DNA of 64,000 bases from the NCBI GenBank assembly GCA_947458545.1, contig CANGYH010000001.1, positions 372,001-436,000 of the forward strand. The letters are read 5' to 3'. The first letter of the stretch is position 1. Every line of letters begins with the position of its first letter. Below the pieces are notes generated by a model. It was given only the letters and a program-made list of their open reading frames with translations, was not told where the DNA came from and did not search any database. Origin of the DNA: Cytophagaceae bacterium (GTDB lineage: Bacteria > Bacteroidota > Bacteroidia > Cytophagales > Flexibacteraceae). Of this stretch, positions 1 through 6,949 are shown in pieces. Made by a program: the position numbers and the translations under genes.

Positions 1-129
1 CAGGTCTTGCGGTGCCTCGGGCCTGATGTCGGTTAATAAAATGCGAGCGGCGGGCCGCCTTTTCTGAATGTATAGAGCCAAGTCGGTGCCTAGCTGGCCT
101 GCAGCACCGGTTATCAATATCTTTTCCAA
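1..129 (-). CDS. NAD-dependent epimerase/dehydratase, L-threonine 3-dehydrogenase-like (5' part only)
   Basis: Reading the minus strand from a TTG at 129 gives 43 codons without a stop, running off the left edge of the window. The peptide begins LEKILITGAAGQLGTDLALY and continues to a second strand ending LLTDIRPE. This is the first beta-alpha-beta unit of a short-chain (SDR) Rossmann fold: GxxGxxG nucleotide loop, then an acidic residue (TDIR) that would bind the NAD ribose. The GxxGQLGT loop and TDIR strand are most like the epimerase-type L-threonine 3-dehydrogenases of Bacteroidota, but 43 residues cannot settle the substrate. No ATG or GTG lies in frame upstream before a stop near 163, so TTG is the likely start. 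A TAAGTTTG element at 158-165 on this strand supports transcription from here. Confidence 0.7.
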   Translation of the reverse strand, partial: MEKILITGAAGQLGTDLALYIQKRRPAARILLTDIRPEAPQDL

Positions 130-157
130 CAGAAAACGAGTTGCGTGTGTGTAAAGA

Positions 158-165
158 CAAACTTA
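158..165 (-). promoter_or_regulatory. Bacteroidota -7 promoter element (TAAGTTTG)
   Basis: On the minus strand this reads TAAGTTTG, a strict match to the phylum's TAnnTTTG -7 element, about 28 nt upstream of the TTG start of the epimerase gene. I see no TTG at the right -33 spacing. Confidence 0.45.
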
Positions 166-203
166 CGGCAACCCGAAGCGTACTTTGCGCCTGCCCAACG
201 CTA

Positions 204-2042
204 ATGCCCGACATCAGCCTTTATTCTGTAGCACCCTCAGGCCTTAAACTGGCTGGTGCAGCCCTAAACCAAACCCCGTTAGACTGGGATGGCAATCAGC
301 GCCGCATCATTGCGGCCATACAGCAGGCCAAAGAGGCCGGGGTTGATCTTTTGTGCCTGCCAGAGCTTTGCCTAACCGGCTATGGCTGCGAAGACGTCTT
401 TTTGTCTGACTGGATCTACGCCCAAAGCCAGACAGCCCTTCTGGCAATCTTGCCGCACACGGATGGTATTGCCGTAGCTATTGGGCTGCCCGTGATGGTA
501 GCTGACAAGCGATATAACGGCGCTGCCTTACTGTCTGACGGGGCATTGTTGGGCATTGCGCTCAAGCATCACTTGGCAGGCACGGGGGTTTATTACGAGC
601 CTCGCTGGTTTAAGAGTTGGCCTTTGGGCCAGGTATCGTCCCTCACATGGGCTGGTTACACTTTTCCTGTGGGCCACTGCGTTTTCGAGGTGAAGGGCCA
701 CCAGGTGGCTTTCGAGATTTGCGAAGATGCCTGGGCGGCCGATGCACGCATGGCCTACCATTACCAGGGTAGGGCAGACGTCATCCTTAATCCTTCTGCG
801 AGCCACTTCACCTTTGGTAAAGAGAGTTTGCGGCATTCATTGGCCGAGTCTGGCAGTCGTATTATTGGCGGGGCCTATGTGTATGTAAATCTGCTGGGCA
901 ACGAGGCGGGCCGCCTCGTATTCGACGGTGATATCGTTGTGTACCGAAACGGCAGCCTCGTGGCCGAGGCAGAGCCCTTTATGTGGGGCGAGTACCACCT
1001 CTTGGCAGAAGACCAGTCTGAACGGCCACCTGCCCTGTTGCCACCCGAGGCTGAGTATGAGCTGAGCTGCACCCTAGGCTTGTACGATTACATGCGCAAA
1101 AGCCGCAGCAAAGGCTTTTGCCTAAGCCTAAGCGGGGGGGCAGATTCTGCCTGTTGTGCTGTATTGGTTTACAGGATGGCGTTGCGCCTCCAAAGCGCCT
1201 ACCAGCAGAACACTGCAGACATTGAGCTCCAACTTGCTTACTGGCCAGAGGTGCTTCAGCTTCTACGTGCAGGCTACGAGCCTGCCCTATGCAAGCTACT
1301 CTTGGCATGCCTTTACCAGGGTACCGACAACAGCTCTGAGCGTACTCTTGCCGCTGCCCAAGCCGTGGCTGATGGGGTAGGGGCCACCTTTCAGGCGGTA
1401 GATGTGTCGTCTATGGTAGCAGGCTACACACAAGAAGCACAGGCGCTTATTGGCCGCCCCTTAAGCTGGGCAACCGACGACCTTGCTTTGCAAAACATTC
1501 AAGCCCGGGTGCGTGCCCCCATGATCTGGCTCTGGACCAACCTGCGCGGCGCCCTTTTGCTTACCACCAGCAACCGCAGCGAGGGATCGGTAGGTTACTC
1601 AACCATGGATGGAGACATGGCCGGAGGCCTGGCGCCAATTGCCGGGGTCAGTAAAGACTTTGTTCGGCGCTGGCTTCATTATGCTGAATCTACCTGGGGT
1701 TATGCCTGGCTTGGACTTGTAAACCATCTGGCACCAACGGCCGAACTGAGACCCTTAGAAGCCAATCAAACTGACGAGGCTGACTTGATGCCCTATGCCC
1801 TCCTAGACCAAATCGAGCATCTGTTGGTAGCCCAAAAGCTGCCTGAGGCCGCAGCCCTAAAAGCGCTGGTAGAGCAGAATCAATACCCGGCAGATTACTT
1901 GGCCACGCAGGTACGCCGGTTCTGCCAGCTCTGGCAACGCAACCAGTGGAAGCGGGAGCGCCTGGCCCCAAGCTTCCATCTGGATGCCTATTCCGTTGAC
2001 CCCAAGGCCTGGTGCCGCTACCCCATCCTGAGTGGATCATGA
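204..2042 (+). CDS. nadE: glutamine-dependent NAD+ synthetase
   Basis: A cytosolic two-domain enzyme that amidates nicotinic acid adenine dinucleotide to NAD+ using ammonia channelled from glutamine. From the ATG at 204 it is 612 aa. The N-terminal nitrilase-type glutaminase shows the Glu-Lys-Cys triad: E54 in LCLPELCLTGYG, K121 in GIALKHH, C173 in FEICEDAW. The C-terminal synthetase carries the PP-loop SLSGGADSACC, then GTDNSSERT and LTTSNRSEGSVGYSTMDGDM, typical of the NadE ATP and substrate loops. An open frame extends up to a TTG at 141, but that extension (MRVCKDKLTATRSVLCACPT) has no family resemblance, so I start at 204. The stop overlaps the next start (ATGA at 2039-2042), so the ccm genes are probably co-transcribed. 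Confidence 0.95.
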   Translation: MPDISLYSVAPSGLKLAGAALNQTPLDWDGNQRRIIAAIQQAKEAGVDLLCLPELCLTGYGCEDVFLSDWIYAQSQTALLAILPHTDGIAVAIGLPVMVADKRYNGAALLSDGALLGIALKHHLAGTGVYYEPRWFKSWPLGQVSSLTWAGYTFPVGHCVFEVKGHQVAFEICEDAWAADARMAYHYQGRADVILNPSASHFTFGKESLRHSLAESGSRIIGGAYVYVNLLGNEAGRLVFDGDIVVYRNGSLVAEAEPFMWGEYHLLAEDQSERPPALLPPEAEYELSCTLGLYDYMRKSRSKGFCLSLSGGADSACCAVLVYRMALRLQSAYQQNTADIELQLAYWPEVLQLLRAGYEPALCKLLLACLYQGTDNSSERTLAAAQAVADGVGATFQAVDVSSMVAGYTQEAQALIGRPLSWATDDLALQNIQARVRAPMIWLWTNLRGALLLTTSNRSEGSVGYSTMDGDMAGGLAPIAGVSKDFVRRWLHYAESTWGYAWLGLVNHLAPTAELRPLEANQTDEADLMPYALLDQIEHLLVAQKLPEAAALKALVEQNQYPADYLATQVRRFCQLWQRNQWKRERLAPSFHLDAYSVDPKAWCRYPILSGS

Positions 2043-2692
2043 AGCCATTGATGACGCAGATCCGCTTCGAATGGGCGCAATTGGTGGCAGGCAGCAAGCT
2101 GGGCTCGCTGGTGCTGTTTTCGGCTGCCTCAACTTTTAGCGTTTACCTGGCGCTTGGTACACTGGGCAGAGACCTTTCGGCTGCGCTCTGGAGTATTCTC
2201 TTTTGGGTAATCCAGATTTTTTCGGCCATCCAGATAGCCGAGCGCATGTATGGGGCCGATTTTCAAGCGCAGCGCATGTTTTACTATCAAAACACAACGG
2301 CCAGCCGCGCGCTCTTTGCCAAGCTTGTGGTACAGTCTGGTTTGCAGTTTGGTCTGGCTGTGGTTTCGCTCTGTTTGTTTCTGCTCTTGTTCGGTACAGA
2401 GGTAGAGAGCCTGGGCCAACTATGTCTGTCGGCCCTATGTGGCAGCCTGGCGCTTACGGCACTCTACCAGGTTGTAGGGGCTATTGCCAGTGCCACCAGC
2501 CATCCCGCCCGGTACACGGCCGTGCTGGGCACGCCAGTCTCCATACCCGTTTTGCTAGAGTCTATCCGGGCCAGCAAGCGCGCCGTAGACGGGTTGGAGC
2601 TTAGCCTCAATACCTTTAGCACCTTGCCAGCGTTTGCCCTTGTAGCCGTAGGTATTGCCGTACTTTTGTATCCGCAAATCTGGCATGAGTAG
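2039..2692 (+). CDS. ccmB: heme exporter protein CcmB
   Basis: Integral membrane subunit of the CcmABCD ABC system that releases heme for cytochrome c maturation. The 217-aa product has about six hydrophobic helices and the usual CcmB opening: a cytosolic QIRFEWAQ segment, then a helix, then IFWVIQIFSAIQIAERMYGAD with the RxF/YYQNTTASRALFAKL loop that faces the ATPase, and a VLGTPVSIPVLL segment. The start is the ATG inside the nadE stop; a longer frame from 2012 only adds nadE-overlapping residues. The ATPase CcmA is not in the window. Confidence 0.9.
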   Translation: MKPLMTQIRFEWAQLVAGSKLGSLVLFSAASTFSVYLALGTLGRDLSAALWSILFWVIQIFSAIQIAERMYGADFQAQRMFYYQNTTASRALFAKLVVQSGLQFGLAVVSLCLFLLLFGTEVESLGQLCLSALCGSLALTALYQVVGAIASATSHPARYTAVLGTPVSIPVLLESIRASKRAVDGLELSLNTFSTLPAFALVAVGIAVLLYPQIWHE

Positions 2693-3335
2693 GCTCAAGG
2701 CGTATAAATGGGTATGTGTGGCTCTTTTGATCTACACGGTAGTGGCTGGCTTTATTTTGCCCGTGCCCAGGCTCAACATCCTGCAAGAGTCTATTCGCAA
2801 TCTGCACTTCCACGTGCCCATGTGGTTTGCCATGATTTTGCTGCTGGGCTACTCCGCATGGCAGAGCGTTAAGGTCTTACGCACCGACGATGGCCATGCC
2901 GATGCCTGGGCCGTTGCCTCGGCAGAGACTGCTATGGTTTTTGGGGCCTTGGGTATGATTACCGGCATGATCTGGGCCCGCTACACCTGGGGCGAGTGGT
3001 GGAGTGGAGACCCTAAGCAAAACGCCGCCGCTGTCGGGCTACTCCTTTACGCAGCTTACTTTACCCTCCGCGGCGCTTTCGACGATCCCAGCCGAAGGCA
3101 GCGGCTTTCGGCCATTTTTAACCTGTTGGCCTATCCCATACTCATTGCGCTGCTATTTATCCTCCCTCGGATGACGGACAGCCTGCATCCGGGCAATGGG
3201 GGCAACCCAGCCTTTGGCCAATACGACCTCGATGATAAGCTACGCCTGGTATTCTATCCTGCCGTCTTAGCCTGGTTTTTGCTGGGCATTTGGATGGCAG
3301 AACTAAACGTCAGGCTGACCACGTTAAGAAAATGA
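2685..3335 (+). CDS. ccmC: cytochrome c biogenesis heme handling protein CcmC (CcsA family)
   Basis: A six-helix inner-membrane protein that binds heme at its periplasmic face and loads it onto CcmE. The 216-aa product has the family marks: HVPMWF (first axial His) after the first helix, the tryptophan-rich heme motif WGEWWSGDPKQ, and a second conserved His in the MTDSLHPG loop. The WWD motif is atypical at its end (GDPKQNAA where many relatives have WDARLT). The start ATG at 2685 overlaps the end of ccmB by 8 bp, which favours it over the upstream ATG at 2655. Confidence 0.9.
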   Translation: MSRLKAYKWVCVALLIYTVVAGFILPVPRLNILQESIRNLHFHVPMWFAMILLLGYSAWQSVKVLRTDDGHADAWAVASAETAMVFGALGMITGMIWARYTWGEWWSGDPKQNAAAVGLLLYAAYFTLRGAFDDPSRRQRLSAIFNLLAYPILIALLFILPRMTDSLHPGNGGNPAFGQYDLDDKLRLVFYPAVLAWFLLGIWMAELNVRLTTLRK

Positions 3336-3538
3336 AACAGCTGCTCCTGATATGCGCTGCCTGGTTACTGACCACAGTAGCTTGGGCCCAAACGGATGAC
3401 GTACCCATGGCCGACCAACTCCGCGCAGACGGTAAAATTTGGGTTGTAGTGGTGTCGCTGGTGCTGATGCTGGCCGGATTTCTGTTTTACCTAATCAGGT
3501 TAGACGGCAAAATCTCTAAACTAGAGAACAACAAATAA
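3332..3538 (+). CDS. ccmD: CcmD-family small membrane protein
   Basis: A 68-aa protein starting at the ATG that overlaps the ccmC stop (ATGA). It has a cleavable-looking N-terminal signal (MKQLLLICAAWLLTTVAWAQ), then a linker, then one transmembrane helix (IWVVVVSLVLMLAGFLFYLI) followed by a short charged tail (RLDGKISKLENNK). That is the Bacteroidota form of CcmD, which stabilises the CcmABC complex and helps release holo-CcmE. The call rests on size, topology and position between ccmC and ccmE. Confidence 0.75.
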   Translation: MKQLLLICAAWLLTTVAWAQTDDVPMADQLRADGKIWVVVVSLVLMLAGFLFYLIRLDGKISKLENNK

Positions 3539-3540
3539 CC

Positions 3541-3981
3541 ATGAAACCCATCTACATTCTCTGGATTGCCATTATTGGCATAGCCATAGCCATCTTGGTC
3601 TCGACAAGTGGCGACGCTGGCAGCTACGCCACCTTTGCCGAGGCCACTGAAGCTGCCGCCGGCGGTAGCGACAAGAGCTACCACGTGGCCGGCAAGCTGC
3701 TTAAGCAAGGTGACAGAATCGTCGATTTGACATACGACCCCGTAAAGGACCCAAACCTCTGTACGTTCTCGCTGAAAGACCAGGCCGGCAACGTAAGGAG
3801 GGTGGTCTATTTCCAGCCCAAACCGCAAGACATCGAGCGCTCAGACGTAATCGTAGTGGTTGGAAAAGCTAAAGGGGCAGACTTTGTTGCAGATAAGCTC
3901 ATCCTAAAGTGCCCATCAAAGTACCAGGAAGGTGGCAAAAATCCTTTTCCAGATGCAGAGGCACAACAACGGAAGGCTTAA
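3541..3981 (+). CDS. ccmE: cytochrome c maturation heme chaperone CcmE, Cys-type
   Basis: A periplasmic heme chaperone tethered by one N-terminal helix (residues about 4-22) and followed by the OB-fold beta barrel: HVAGKLLKQGDR, LTYDP, FSLKDQAGNVRRVVY, VVVVGKAKG. It takes heme from CcmC and hands it to the CcmF lyase. In the classical protein the heme-binding site is HxxxY; here the same place reads LILKCPSKYQ, with Cys124 and Tyr128, the CxxxY form known from other lineages. Two bases separate it from the ccmD stop. No ccmF follows: a strong terminator at 4006-4039 ends the operon. Confidence 0.88.
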   Translation: MKPIYILWIAIIGIAIAILVSTSGDAGSYATFAEATEAAAGGSDKSYHVAGKLLKQGDRIVDLTYDPVKDPNLCTFSLKDQAGNVRRVVYFQPKPQDIERSDVIVVVGKAKGADFVADKLILKCPSKYQEGGKNPFPDAEAQQRKA

Positions 3982-4005
3982 TCATCTCATAAGCTAACTA
4001 GCCAA

Positions 4006-4039
4006 AAAAGGCGCTATTCTTTGCAGAATAGCGCCTTTT
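4006..4039. terminator. bidirectional intrinsic terminator between ccmE and hppD
   Basis: A perfect 15-bp stem (AAAAGGCGCTATTCT and its complement) with a 4-nt loop TTGC lies between two convergent genes. Read either way it ends in a run of T, so it can stop both transcripts. On the minus strand the loop is GCAA, a GNRA tetraloop. Confidence 0.85.
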
Positions 4040-4059
4040 GCTTTGACACCAGCTAAAGG

Positions 4060-5157
4060 CTAAAGATTGCCACGGATGGCCTGCTCGGCCTCGATGGCCT
4101 CGAACAAGGCCTTGAAGTTGCCCTTGCCGAAGCTGGTAGCACCCGCGCGCTGGATAATCTCGTAGAATAGGGTAGGGCGGTCTTCCACCGGCTTGGTGAA
4201 AATTTGCAGCAGGTACCCCTCATCATCACGATCTACCAGGATGTTGAGGTCTTTTATCTTCTGGAAGTCTTCTTCAATGTGGCCGACACGAGCCGTCAGC
4301 GTTTCGTAATAAGCATCTGGCACACGCAGGAACTCTACACCACGGCGGCGCAGCTCCGATACGGTGTGGATAATATCCTTGGTAGCAAGGGCCACATGTT
4401 GCACACCGGCACCCTGATAAAACTCCAGGTATTCGTCGATCTGGCTCTTACGTTTGCCCTCGGCCGGCTCGTTGATGGGGAATTTGATGTAACCGTTCCC
4501 ATTGCTTACCACCTTAGACATTAAGGCAGAGTACTCGGTAGAGATGTCTTTGTCGTCAAAAGTGATCAGCAGCTTAAAGCCCATCACCTTTTCGTAAAAG
4601 TCCACCCACTGGTTCATCTGCCCCAGCTCCACATTGCCTACGCAGTGGTCAACATGCTCGATACCGATTGGGGTTACTTCTAAGGTAGAGTGTGCGGGTT
4701 TGAAACCTGGCAAAAACGCCCCTGTATAGTTCTTCCGCTCTACAAAGGTGTGCACCGTCTCACCGTAGGTCTGAATGGTGGCCATAACCACCGTACCAAA
4801 CTCGTCTTGCAGGGTGGTGGGCGCCAATACTGATTTGGCACCGCGGGCTAAAGTCTCGTAGTAGCTCTTTTCGGCATCATCTACCGTCACAGCCAGTACT
4901 TTGATGCCGTCGCCGTGCTTCTCTACATGCCGGCTGATCTCCGTACTGGGGTAAAGGCTGGTAGATAGCACCATGCGCATCTTACCCTGCTGCAGTACGT
5001 AGCTGGCAGTTTCCTTATGGCCGGTCTCTGGCCCACGGTAAGCAACCAGAGAAAAGCCAAAGGCCGACTGATAGAAGTAGGCCGCCTGCTTGGCATTGCC
5101 TACATAATACTCGATATGGTCGGTGCCCAAAAGAGGCAAAAAATCAGTGTTTTCCAT
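4060..5157 (-). CDS. hppD: 4-hydroxyphenylpyruvate dioxygenase
   Basis: A non-heme Fe(II) enzyme that turns 4-hydroxyphenylpyruvate plus O2 into homogentisate, the committed step of tyrosine breakdown. The 365-aa product has the two vicinal-oxygen-chelate halves: the N-terminal one opens GTDHIEYYVGNAKQAAYFY, the C-terminal catalytic one begins GIEHVDHCVGNV. The three iron ligands are visible: His in HVDHCVG, His in VQHVALATKDI, and Glu in the C-terminal LFYEIIQR, followed by the usual GNFKALFEAIE closing helix. It stands alone: the neighbours are a terminator and an unrelated lipoprotein, so homogentisate dioxygenase must be elsewhere. Confidence 0.96.
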   Translation of the reverse strand: MENTDFLPLLGTDHIEYYVGNAKQAAYFYQSAFGFSLVAYRGPETGHKETASYVLQQGKMRMVLSTSLYPSTEISRHVEKHGDGIKVLAVTVDDAEKSYYETLARGAKSVLAPTTLQDEFGTVVMATIQTYGETVHTFVERKNYTGAFLPGFKPAHSTLEVTPIGIEHVDHCVGNVELGQMNQWVDFYEKVMGFKLLITFDDKDISTEYSALMSKVVSNGNGYIKFPINEPAEGKRKSQIDEYLEFYQGAGVQHVALATKDIIHTVSELRRRGVEFLRVPDAYYETLTARVGHIEEDFQKIKDLNILVDRDDEGYLLQIFTKPVEDRPTLFYEIIQRAGATSFGKGNFKALFEAIEAEQAIRGNL

Positions 5158-5240
5158 GCAGTTATCCCAGATAGTGTGCTGTGCCTAAAACTACATCAGG
5201 CCAGACAAAGATGGCAACTAGAGCCCAGTCAGGCGTAGCC

Positions 5241-6131
5241 TTACCGGGTGATTCTTGTCAGTATTTCAGGCGGCAGCTCCTGCCTAAAAATGGAATGGTG
5301 TGAGGCGAGCCACTCCATCTTTTCCGGTGAAGCAATCAAGGCAGGGCTATTGGGCTCTACGTAGTTGCGTATGTATGTTCTTCTTGTCCCTATTGCGACG
5401 TCATATAAACAACCGAGAACGAAACCTAGCGCAGGAAATACAAGAAAGTTGCTGGCATACTGAATATTAACCGCTGCAGTGGGGAGGGGAGAGGTTCCAA
5501 TACCGAATAATCCACCTGCTACAGCAAATCCCAACCCTAGCCCTGTATAGCGGGCAATACGCCGATTATAGACTCGCAAGGTAATAATTTTAGAAATTGG
5601 AACAATTACTAGTTCCTTTGCCATTAACTCTGCGCGATAACCTATATCTAACTGATATAGACCTATGTACCCATTACGCACAAAAGCTAGCTCGCCGTAA
5701 TAGCTCGTATCTTGGGTTGACATCGTCACGTCTCTACCTGTTGATTCGTGGCGTACTAAAGGGATTTGGACTTTTATGAAGCGCATGTATCCCAATGATA
5801 ATCTTGAAGGGTCTAAGGCTAAAGCCTCATAATGTGCAATTAGCTTGTAAAACTCCCTTTGTTGCTCTACATTGGTTAAAACCCGCTTAGACAAGGTTTT
5901 ATAATGCCACTCAATGTAAAATGAGCCGGCCTCTGTCCCATATCTGAGCGAATCTGCGCTCGGCATATCTGCCGGCAGTAGCCCGAAATACCTCAGCTCG
6001 TAGGCATCCATAGAAGTGCCTACACGCATTTTAAATATGGCCTCGTCAGACTGGCCCCAGTAGGCCTGCTGCCCCAGGCAGCTCGTAACAATGCATACCG
6101 CTGCAATGGCAGCAGCAAAAACCTTCACCAT
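5241..6131 (-). CDS. putative lipoprotein of unknown function
   Basis: 296 aa that I do not recognise. The N-terminus (MVKVFAAAIAAVCIVTSCLG) is a signal peptide ending in a lipobox-like VTSC, so the mature protein would begin at the lipidated Cys18. The middle alternates polar and hydrophobic residues. Two hydrophobic stretches (about residues 195-215, YTGLGLGFAVAGGLFGIG, and 228-248, FLVFPALGFVLGCLYDVAIG) could be membrane helices or a glycine-rich hairpin. No catalytic motif is visible. The DNA is visibly more AT-rich than the genes on either side, which may mean a more recent arrival. It ends about 80 bp from the hppD start and could be transcribed with it. Confidence 0.6.
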   Translation of the reverse strand: MVKVFAAAIAAVCIVTSCLGQQAYWGQSDEAIFKMRVGTSMDAYELRYFGLLPADMPSADSLRYGTEAGSFYIEWHYKTLSKRVLTNVEQQREFYKLIAHYEALALDPSRLSLGYMRFIKVQIPLVRHESTGRDVTMSTQDTSYYGELAFVRNGYIGLYQLDIGYRAELMAKELVIVPISKIITLRVYNRRIARYTGLGLGFAVAGGLFGIGTSPLPTAAVNIQYASNFLVFPALGFVLGCLYDVAIGTRRTYIRNYVEPNSPALIASPEKMEWLASHHSIFRQELPPEILTRITR

Positions 6132-6184
6132 GTCGAGGCCAAAGTTCGCCCTTGTAACACCAAATACCAGTAGCGGTACCGGGT

Positions 6185-6436
6185 CTAGTTCTCAAACACG
6201 TTCTCGAAAAGGCTCAAATAATCGGTCAGCTTCTGCCGGATTTGGGCCGACGAGTTGAAGAAGTTGTCAAACTCTGCCTCTATGGCCTCCTTTTTCTTGC
6301 GGCGGTTACGATGGCTGTCGTCCTCGCGGATGGCATCGCGCATGGCCTGCCATTCGCGCATGTCTTGATCTAGTACAAAGAGCGTGGTAACGATGCGCTC
6401 TCGGGCCTGTTTCAGGCTAATGTAAGCGGGCTGCAT
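6185..6436 (-). CDS. small helical protein, paralogue of the adjacent upstream gene
   Basis: 83 aa from the ATG at 6436; a longer reading from 6466 adds MAWAPPIPTP. I prefer 6436 because the product then has exactly the length of its neighbour (6491-6742) and aligns with it without gaps. Shared residues: Y5, A11-R12-x-R14-I15, E28-W29, R33, E38-D39, A51, F56 and the final N83, about 14 identities in 83. The sequence is charged and predicted helical, with a basic patch (RNRRKKK) in the middle and no signal peptide or membrane helix. Function unknown. The pair looks like a tandem duplication that has diverged. Confidence 0.6.
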   Translation of the reverse strand: MQPAYISLKQARERIVTTLFVLDQDMREWQAMRDAIREDDSHRNRRKKKEAIEAEFDNFFNSSAQIRQKLTDYLSLFENVFEN

Positions 6437-6490
6437 AGGTGTGGGTATGGGCGGGGCCCATGCCATTACTTATTGGTTGGAGGAAGTGTC

Positions 6491-6742
6491 TCAATTGGGC
6501 TGAAAGTCAGCCATACTTTTTAGCGTAAGCCGATGCATCTCTAGCAGAAGCGTGCACTGATCAGGGTAGCTGTAAAATTGCCTGCGCATGGCATCCTCCA
6601 ATGGGTGGAAGTGTTGGCGCACAGGATCCTCAACATAGTCGGCCCGAATGCGAGCCCACTCAGTAAGGGTGTATTCAATGCGGGCCACATTGGCCTGAAT
6701 GCGATACCTGGCTTCCTGAAAAGTGCTGTATCCGACTTTCAT
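6491..6742 (-). CDS. small helical protein, paralogue of the adjacent downstream gene
   Basis: 83 aa, cytosolic by appearance, predicted mostly helical. Its AR.RI...EW...R....ED pattern is shared with the protein of 6185-6436. It is the first gene of the pair on the minus strand; a -7 element (TACTTTTG, 6750-6757) with a TTG 18 bp further upstream sits almost directly on the start codon, so the message would have a very short leader. I recognise no known domain. Size, tandem arrangement and absence of any export signal would fit a small regulatory or complex-forming protein, but nothing in the sequence says which. Confidence 0.6.
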   Translation of the reverse strand: MKVGYSTFQEARYRIQANVARIEYTLTEWARIRADYVEDPVRQHFHPLEDAMRRQFYSYPDQCTLLLEMHRLTLKSMADFQPN

Positions 6743-6749
6743 TGCGTTT

Positions 6750-6778
6750 CAAAAGTAGATACCTGCCTTCTGGTCCAA
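6750..6778 (-). promoter_or_regulatory. Bacteroidota promoter (TTG-N18-TACTTTTG)
   Basis: On the minus strand a TTG (6776-6778) is followed after 18 bp by TACTTTTG (6750-6757), close to the phylum consensus of TTTG, 19-21 bp, TAnnTTTG. It ends 7 bp before the ATG at 6742, implying an almost leaderless message. Confidence 0.55.
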
Positions 6779-6907
6779 TCTCAATTACGCCTACAAAGGG
6801 CAGGCATGAAAGGTTTGGCCCATTACTACAAAAAACGCCGCCCAACTATTCGCTGAATGCCTACCTTCAATTGTGCCATAATTTATATTATGTTAAATCA
6901 TGAACGG

Positions 6908-6940
6908 CAGTATAAGGCGACCTAGTGTCGCCTCATACTG
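6908..6940 (-). terminator. hairpin downstream of the TPR gene
   Basis: CAGTATAAGGCGAC pairs with GTCGCCTCATACTG (14 bp, one mismatch) around the loop CTAGT. It begins 10 bp past the stop of the TPR gene on the minus strand. No long T-run follows, so it is a candidate terminator or 3'-end stabiliser rather than a textbook one. The rest of the 6743-6949 gap holds only the promoter at 6750-6778. Confidence 0.5.
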
Positions 6941-6949
6941 AAAGCAGGC

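Noticed and set aside
141-203. TTG start of nadE at 141
   Set aside because: The 21 extra residues have no nitrilase-family sequence and overlap the divergent -7 element at 158; the ATG at 204 fits the family.
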